From NCBI RefSeq assembly GCF_021277265.1, contig NZ_JAJSOH010000025.1:44567-108566 (forward strand): DNA of 64,000 bases, written 5' to 3'. The DNA is from Kineosporia rhizophila. Lineage in GTDB: Bacteria; Actinomycetota; Actinomycetes; Actinomycetales; Kineosporiaceae. The position numbers and the translations under genes are program-made. The notes below the pieces were generated by a model, which searched no databases, was not told the DNA's origin, and saw nothing but the letters and a program-made list of their open reading frames with translations. Below, one piece after another: positions 59,564 through 64,000 of the stretch (the stretch's first letter is position 1; every line of letters starts with the position of its first letter).

Positions 59564-60690
59564 CGCAGCGGCTCCAGTCCGAGTTCGGTGAGGCGGTCGG
59601 CGGTCCAGTCGAGCTCCCCGGCGATGCCTTTGGTGAGGGCCTGCGCCGATTGAGGACGATCGGCGCCAGGAAGCACGGACCACGTGTAGGTCTCGACATC
59701 GAGATGGTGGGTGCGCGCGCTCGGCCCGCCGACCAGGGCGCACAGGGTGTTGCGCAGTTCGGGCTGAGTGGTGCGCTCGGTCTGGTCGAGCGGAAGGTGA
59801 TAGTGCACCCGCCACTCCTGCTGCGGATCGAGCGAATCGCCGATGCGCTCGGTGAGGTCGTCCTCGCCGTACCCGTCCCGCTGCCGGATCTGGTGCATGA
59901 ACCGGGGTTCGGCGAACTCCCTCAGCCAATCACGATCAGATTCGTTCACCCGCAGGGCATTCGAGACCTGAGCCTTGAACACGGAGACCTTCTCGGCGTC
60001 GCACAGATCCAGCACACCTTCGTCCTCGAACTGAGTGGCGAGGTGACAGGCGTCCAAACACATCCCGATCCACTCGGGAACCGCGAGCCGAGAGACTGCC
60101 CGGACACCGGCGTCCATGGTTTCGACCACACACCCAGGTTCCGGCTCTACGGCCAGCCGCACCGGACGTCCAAAATCTTCTGCCATGGACCGAAGCTCGT
60201 CGGCCACCTGGCGCATCGGCTCGTCCACCGAAGCCGTTCCTTCCGGGAAGCGCGTGCGCCAGCCGAACGGGAGGGTGGAGATGCTGCCTTCGACGGCATC
60301 TGCGGGAAGAAGCTGATGCAGCACCCGGGCGAGATCTACGGTGTACTCGAGGCGTTCGGGTTCGAGCCAGTCCGGGCGGTAGACCGCGCCTTTCACCACC
60401 TCGGCCTGGAACGCTCGATAAGGGAAGCCGTTGAGGGTGACAACCTCCAACTGCTCCTCCCGCAGCGCGCTCCTGAGCAGGCCCAGAGCTCGAGCGTCCG
60501 AGGCCAGCAGTCGCGCGACCGGTGCGGGCAGCCACAGGCCGACGCCCAGCAGCGGCCAGCCGAGCAGACGCCGCACCGGCCCGGCATACGCGTGCAGCTG
60601 GGCAATGATGCCGACCAGGTCTTCGGCCGGATGCATGTTGGTGCAGTACGAAAGGTGCACCGTGCTGCCGTCCGGGTGCCGGAACCTCAT
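59560..60690 (-). CDS. eboE: EboE-like TIM-barrel protein
   Basis: A 376-residue protein of the metabolite-traffic EboE type. Key stretches: LSYCTNMHPAEDLVGIIAQLHAYAGPVR at the N terminus, VVTLNGFPYRAFQAEVVKGAVYRPDW, LAVEPEPGCVVETMD and GMCLDACHLATQFED, the last two with probable metal ligands of the xylose-isomerase-like barrel. Ebo proteins move or modify small precursors to the cell envelope in several bacteria. Its start overlaps the TatD stop by one base. Confidence 0.88.
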   Translation of the reverse strand: MRFRHPDGSTVHLSYCTNMHPAEDLVGIIAQLHAYAGPVRRLLGWPLLGVGLWLPAPVARLLASDARALGLLRSALREEQLEVVTLNGFPYRAFQAEVVKGAVYRPDWLEPERLEYTVDLARVLHQLLPADAVEGSISTLPFGWRTRFPEGTASVDEPMRQVADELRSMAEDFGRPVRLAVEPEPGCVVETMDAGVRAVSRLAVPEWIGMCLDACHLATQFEDEGVLDLCDAEKVSVFKAQVSNALRVNESDRDWLREFAEPRFMHQIRQRDGYGEDDLTERIGDSLDPQQEWRVHYHLPLDQTERTTQPELRNTLCALVGGPSARTHHLDVETYTWSVLPGADRPQSAQALTKGIAGELDWTADRLTELGLEPLR

Positions 60691-61544
60691 CAGGGCCGCT
60701 CCCCGCGCAGGATCGAGTTGCCCTGAGAGAGTTCGTCGTTCTTCACCGCATCGAGATCGAGTCGCCCGCTCTGCGCGAAGAACGTGACCGGGTTGTCCCA
60801 GACCACGCGGGCCACCTCATCCTCGGGAAAACCGCCGTCCAGCATGGCCTGCGCCGTCTTGGCCACTTTCAGCGGATCGCTGCGCCCCCAGTCTGCGGCC
60901 GAGTTCACCACCAGCCGCTGCGTGCCCAGTTCGCGGGCGAGCAGGACCATCCGGCGCTCGTCCATCTTGGTGTCCGGATAGATCGAGAAGCCCGCCCAGA
61001 CCCCGGCGTCGAGAACGACCTTGGCCGTGAGCTCGTTGTTGTGGTCGACCAGCACCCGCTCGGGCGCGATCCCGGACTCCTTCACCACGTCGAGGGTGCG
61101 CCGGGTCCCGGCCAGCTTGTCCCGATGCGGCGTGTGCACCAGCACCGGCAGCTCGAACTCGACGGCCAGCGCGAGATGGGCGGCCAGCAGTTCGTCCTCC
61201 GCCGGGGTGATCGAGTCGTACCCGGTCTCCCCCACCCCGACCACGCCGTCCTTGGCCAGGTAGCGAGGCAGGATGTCCATCACCTCGGCGCGGAAACCGG
61301 GATCGTTGGCCTCTTTCGGGTTGAGGGCGATGGTGCAGTGGTGGGCGATACCGAACTGGGCCGCCCGGTACCGTTCCCAGCCGATCAGCGCATTGAAGTA
61401 GTCGACGAACGAACCGGCGCTGGAGCGCGGTTGCCCGAGCCAGAAGGCCGGCTCGACCAGCGCGGTCACGCCGGCCGCGGCCATCGCCTCGTAGTCGTCG
61501 GTGGTGCGGGAGGTCATGTGGATGTGAGGTTCGAAGATGCGCAT
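60690..61544 (-). CDS. TatD-like metal-dependent hydrolase (EboB-like)
   Basis: A 284-residue TIM-barrel hydrolase. Metal ligands: FEPHIHMTSRT (HxH) at the N terminus, VGVGETGYDS, LVHTPHRDK, VLVDHNNE and VVNSAADWGRSDP. Matches the TatD-family member typical of ebo operons. ATG 61544. Gene order with EboA just upstream supports the assignment. Confidence 0.87.
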   Translation of the reverse strand: MRIFEPHIHMTSRTTDDYEAMAAAGVTALVEPAFWLGQPRSSAGSFVDYFNALIGWERYRAAQFGIAHHCTIALNPKEANDPGFRAEVMDILPRYLAKDGVVGVGETGYDSITPAEDELLAAHLALAVEFELPVLVHTPHRDKLAGTRRTLDVVKESGIAPERVLVDHNNELTAKVVLDAGVWAGFSIYPDTKMDERRMVLLARELGTQRLVVNSAADWGRSDPLKVAKTAQAMLDGGFPEDEVARVVWDNPVTFFAQSGRLDLDAVKNDELSQGNSILRGERP

Positions 61545-61573
61545 GGCCAGGCTCCTCGGGATCGGCAGGTGGC

Positions 61574-62206
61574 TCAGTGACGGGGCCGGCTCTGCAGCGC
61601 TGCGGCCGCGGCCCTCCGGCGTTCCGGGTCGCTCGACTCCAGCTCGCTCTCGATGCGCTTGATCTCATCTTCGGTCTCGGCCGGGTACCGGTCGATGACC
61701 GTCCAGACGTCCGGGGCCACATCCCGGCCCGCGCAGACCCGTTCGAGCACGAAACCCGCCACCATGCGGGCGGTCCGGGGAGTGGCCCGACGGGTGATGG
61801 CCGGAATCCGCTCCAGCGGCACCTCCATGAAGACGCACTTCATCAGCACCTGGCCGACCTCGTCGTCGTCGAGCCTCTGCACGATGGAGGGCTGGGCGCA
61901 GGCCGTGACCAGACGGGGATCGTTGCTGCGGAACGCATCCCGGGCCAGGGCGACCAGCGCATCATCGGCGTTGAGCTGCTCGGCCGAGTGGAGAATGGCC
62001 AGACGCTCGTTCACATCGCCGTAGCGGTACAGGCCGGGTATCTCGGTGCGGTCGGGCAGCGCCGCCAGCAGCCGGATGCGCGCCTGCTCGTGCCCCGCCC
62101 CCACCTTGCGGGTGACCATCGGGAAGAGCCGGCGGATGGTGGCCGGTTGCAGCGTGACCTGCCGCAGGGCTTCGTCGAGCCAGACCTCGGCATCGGTGGC
62201 GATCAT
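61574..62206 (-). CDS. eboA: EboA-like protein
   Basis: A 210-residue, mainly helical protein with the EboA-domain outline: LDEALRQVTLQPATIRRLFPMVTRKVG, LYRYGDVNERLAILHSAEQL, ALARDAFRSNDPRLVTACAQP and KCVFMEVPLERIPAITRRA. EboA marks ebo clusters; biochemical role unknown. It lies 6 bp from the next upstream gene in the operon. Confidence 0.88.
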   Translation of the reverse strand: MIATDAEVWLDEALRQVTLQPATIRRLFPMVTRKVGAGHEQARIRLLAALPDRTEIPGLYRYGDVNERLAILHSAEQLNADDALVALARDAFRSNDPRLVTACAQPSIVQRLDDDEVGQVLMKCVFMEVPLERIPAITRRATPRTARMVAGFVLERVCAGRDVAPDVWTVIDRYPAETEDEIKRIESELESSDPERRRAAAAALQSRPRH

Positions 62207-62212
62207 GCACCC

Positions 62213-63055
62213 TCACTTCGTCGTGGTGGCGTTCTCGGCTGCCTTCAGGAACTCGATCGAGCGGGGAACAGTGGTGTGCGCAGTGTGCGAGTGCCGCGAA
62301 AGTTCCACGGCTACAAGTCCTTCGAAGCCCTTCAAGGCATCCAGCGCGGGCGGGAAGTCGACATCGCCCTCACCGAAGTCCAGGTGCTCGTGAACACCCC
62401 GGGGCATGTCGTCGATCTGCACGTAGAACAGCTCGTCCCGAACGTCTTTGACGACCTCGGGAATCGGCTGCGGCTCGGTCACCAGGCAGTGCCCGACGTC
62501 GAGAGTGAGCCCGAACAGGGGGTGGCCCAAGGTGTCCCGCAGCCGGCGCCAGTCGTCCACCGAGGCCACCAGCATGCCCGGCTCCGGCTCGAAAGCCAGC
62601 TTGACCTGTAGGGGCTCGGCCGTGAGCAGCACCGCCTCACACCCCTCAACCAGCCGCTGCCAGGCCGTTTCGGCGCTCACCCCCGGCCGCCGCACCCCCG
62701 ACCAGAACGAGACGGCCTCGGCTCCCAGATCGGCCGCAACCCGCGTCGCAATCCGCAGGAACTCCACCCGCCGCTCCCGGCCCTCGTCACTGAGCAGCGT
62801 GGGCTCGTGCTTGCGCCGGGCGTCCAGCACGAACCGGGCCCCGGTCTCCACCACCACCGCCAGCCCCAGATCGCGAAGTCTGTCGGCGGTGACGGCTACT
62901 CTTCGAGGCAGATCAGGACCGAAAGGATCCAGGTGATGATGATCCAGACTCAGCCCCACCCCGCTGTAGCCGTGGTCGGCCAGCATCCGCAGGGCATGGT
63001 CCAACCGATGGTCCCCCAGCCCGTTCGTGACGTAGGCGTAGCGCAACCCCATCAC
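62213..63055 (-). CDS. Sugar phosphate isomerase/epimerase-like TIM barrel
   Basis: A 280-residue xylose-isomerase-like barrel with likely metal ligands in KLAFEPEPGMLVASV, LTLDVGHCLVTE, VQIDDMPRGVHEHLDFGEGD and VAVELSRHSH. It resembles the extra TIM-barrel gene in actinobacterial ebo operons, between the UbiA-like gene and eboA. The start overlaps the upstream gene by 4 bp (ATGA). Confidence 0.85.
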   Translation of the reverse strand: MMGLRYAYVTNGLGDHRLDHALRMLADHGYSGVGLSLDHHHLDPFGPDLPRRVAVTADRLRDLGLAVVVETGARFVLDARRKHEPTLLSDEGRERRVEFLRIATRVAADLGAEAVSFWSGVRRPGVSAETAWQRLVEGCEAVLLTAEPLQVKLAFEPEPGMLVASVDDWRRLRDTLGHPLFGLTLDVGHCLVTEPQPIPEVVKDVRDELFYVQIDDMPRGVHEHLDFGEGDVDFPPALDALKGFEGLVAVELSRHSHTAHTTVPRSIEFLKAAENATTTK

Positions 63056-64000
63056 GTCACCCGCCTACGCCGCGCCAGCATCCGGCCCGCCCGCCACACC
63101 ACCAGCAAACCCGCGCTCGTCCCCGGCCTTCCCGCCGCCGCCGTGAGCGCACTCTGCAGCGGGATCATCCCCATCACCCCGGTACCCACGATGCGCTGAA
63201 CGTTTTGGGGCGAAGGATCCTGAGCCGCGGCCCATGAGGCCCGTAGCGAAGGGACGGCATAGACGGCGGTGGCCAACACCGCGAGCCCCAGCGAAGCCAC
63301 CCGCCCAAATGGGCTGGGAGCCAGCTCCACCGGCGGAGCGCCACTCATGTTCAACTCAGCCCCCACCCGCAGAGCCTCACTCCCACGCGAAGCCTCACTC
63401 CCACGCGAGACCCCTCCTACTTGCGTAGCCTTACCCGCTTGCTTGGCCTTACCCGCTTGCTTGGCGACATCCGCTTGCTTGGCGACATCCGCTCGCGCGG
63501 CCCCACCCGCATGTGTGGCCCTACCCGGTCGCGCGGCCCCACCCGCTTGCGCGGCCCCACCCGCTTGCGTGGCCCCACCCGCTCGCGCCGCTTTACCGAA
63601 GCCCAAGGTCCCACCCACACGGGAAGCCCACCCCGCAGGCGAACTTCTCCTCGCAGGGGCGACGTCACTCCCTTGTGCGGCCCTGCCCATGACCGAGGCC
63701 CCACCCACCCAGGAAGACCCACCCACTCGCGCAGCCCTACCCACGGCCGAGGCCCCACCCACCCAGGAAGACCCACCCGCCCGCGCAGCCCTACCCACGG
63801 CCGAAGCCCCACCCACCCAGGAAGACCCACCCATTTGTGGGGCGCTGCCCGCGGCCAAGACCTCGCCCGGAGCCCCACCTGTACGCGAGCCGCTACCCGT
63901 TGGCGAGACCTCACCTACATGCGAGGCCCTACCCGCAGACGAGACCTCGTGCACATCCGAAGCCCCGCCCACTTGTGCGGCCCTGCCCACGGCCGAGTGA
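63052..64000 (-). CDS. C-terminal part of a UbiA-like prenyltransferase (EboC-like) with a repetitive insert, partial
   Basis: The frame is open through the window edge, so the gene begins outside. The last 100 residues carry UbiA-type C-terminal features: FGRVASLGLAVLATAVYAVPSL, then NVQRIVGTGVMGMIPLQSALTAAAGRPG and a basic end LARRRRVT. The preceding 210 residues are low-complexity Gly/Ala/Val repeats (units GGSSWVGGASAVGRAA and AGGAAQ, KQADVAKQAGKA). Such a long repetitive insert is not expected in this membrane enzyme. Family and operon position support EboC; whether the protein is functional is unclear. Confidence 0.65.
   Translation of the reverse strand, partial: HSAVGRAAQVGGASDVHEVSSAGRASHVGEVSPTGSGSRTGGAPGEVLAAGSAPQMGGSSWVGGASAVGRAARAGGSSWVGGASAVGRAARVGGSSWVGGASVMGRAAQGSDVAPARRSSPAGWASRVGGTLGFGKAARAGGATQAGGAAQAGGAARPGRATHAGGAARADVAKQADVAKQAGKAKQAGKATQVGGVSRGSEASRGSEALRVGAELNMSGAPPVELAPSPFGRVASLGLAVLATAVYAVPSLRASWAAAQDPSPQNVQRIVGTGVMGMIPLQSALTAAAGRPGTSAGLLVVWRAGRMLARRRRVT
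63692..63853. repeat. Three tandem 54-bp repeats within the UbiA-like gene
   Basis: Copies at 63692-63745, 63746-63799 and 63800-63853 share GCCGAGGCCCCACCCACCCA and beyond; they encode 18-residue units and keep frame. Copies 1 and 2 differ at only a few positions; copy 3 diverges in its last third. Shorter 18-bp imperfect repeats continue from about 63420 to 63600. Both flank and composition suggest expansion by slippage or recombination. Confidence 0.85.

Noticed and set aside
63269..64000. Plus-strand frame over the repeats, giving a Pro/Ala/Cys-rich protein.
   Set aside because: Only the minus-strand frame connects to a recognisable domain (UbiA-like C terminus) and to the operon.

Overview
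The window is about 64 kb of very GC-rich DNA with dense genes, many GTG/TTG starts, 4-bp ATGA/GTGA overlaps, an IdeR/DmdR-type iron box and urease, EboA, GPP34 and LanKC families. This fits a filamentous or Kineosporia/Streptomyces-like member of the Actinomycetota; I cannot place it to genus. There is one tRNA and no rRNA, CRISPR array or insertion sequence that I can see.

Layout. 0-7.5 kb: a split urease locus (ureABC, then ureFGD after a 3.1-kb insert holding an iron-boxed siderophore-binding lipoprotein, a secreted protein and an AbrB-type membrane protein). 7.5-10.3 kb: secreted proteins (a GH16-like protein that lacks its catalytic residues, a membrane-anchored FN3-like protein, a lamin-tail-like protein). 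10.3-19.5 kb: a poorly characterised stretch with a 527-residue unknown, a gene frameshifted in a G6 run, two membrane proteins, and a duplicated module of XRE-domain protein plus convergent GNAT acetyltransferase, with a glycosyltransferase inside the first copy. 19.5-29.3 kb: nucleoside-kinase-like protein, asparaginase, a complete peptide ABC transporter (with permease and ATPase fused) with its M20 peptidase, a hydrolase and tRNA-Arg(CCT). 29.3-30 kb: a SUKH (SMI1/KNR4) gene broken by one TGA.

30-49.5 kb is the most interesting part: a composite RiPP locus. On the minus strand a two-component system, a small permease plus a catalytically degenerate ABC ATPase, an overlooked 31-codon peptide with a labionin motif (SxxSxxxC), and a LanKC synthetase look like a class III lanthipeptide system. 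Divergent from it lies a daptide-type cluster: recognition protein, methyltransferase, aminotransferase, iron-alcohol-dehydrogenase-like enzyme, three precursor peptides all ending in Thr, ABC exporter and M50 protease. It adds a second LanKC and a luciferase-like reductase. The daptide precursors have Ser/Thr but no Cys, so I infer that the second LanKC dehydrates and the reductase saturates, giving D-amino acids in a peptide with a C-terminal diamine. A TGACA-N2-TGTCA palindrome occurs twice in the divergent promoter and again before the reductase, suggesting one regulon.

49.5-64 kb: a DeoR-type regulator with decameric direct repeats, a small deoxyribosyltransferase-fold protein, secreted beta-helix and phytase-like proteins, a chemotaxis receptor, and an ebo-type operon (alkaline-phosphatase-like, EboE, TatD, EboA, TIM barrel, UbiA-like) that leaves the window inside a strongly repetitive coding stretch.
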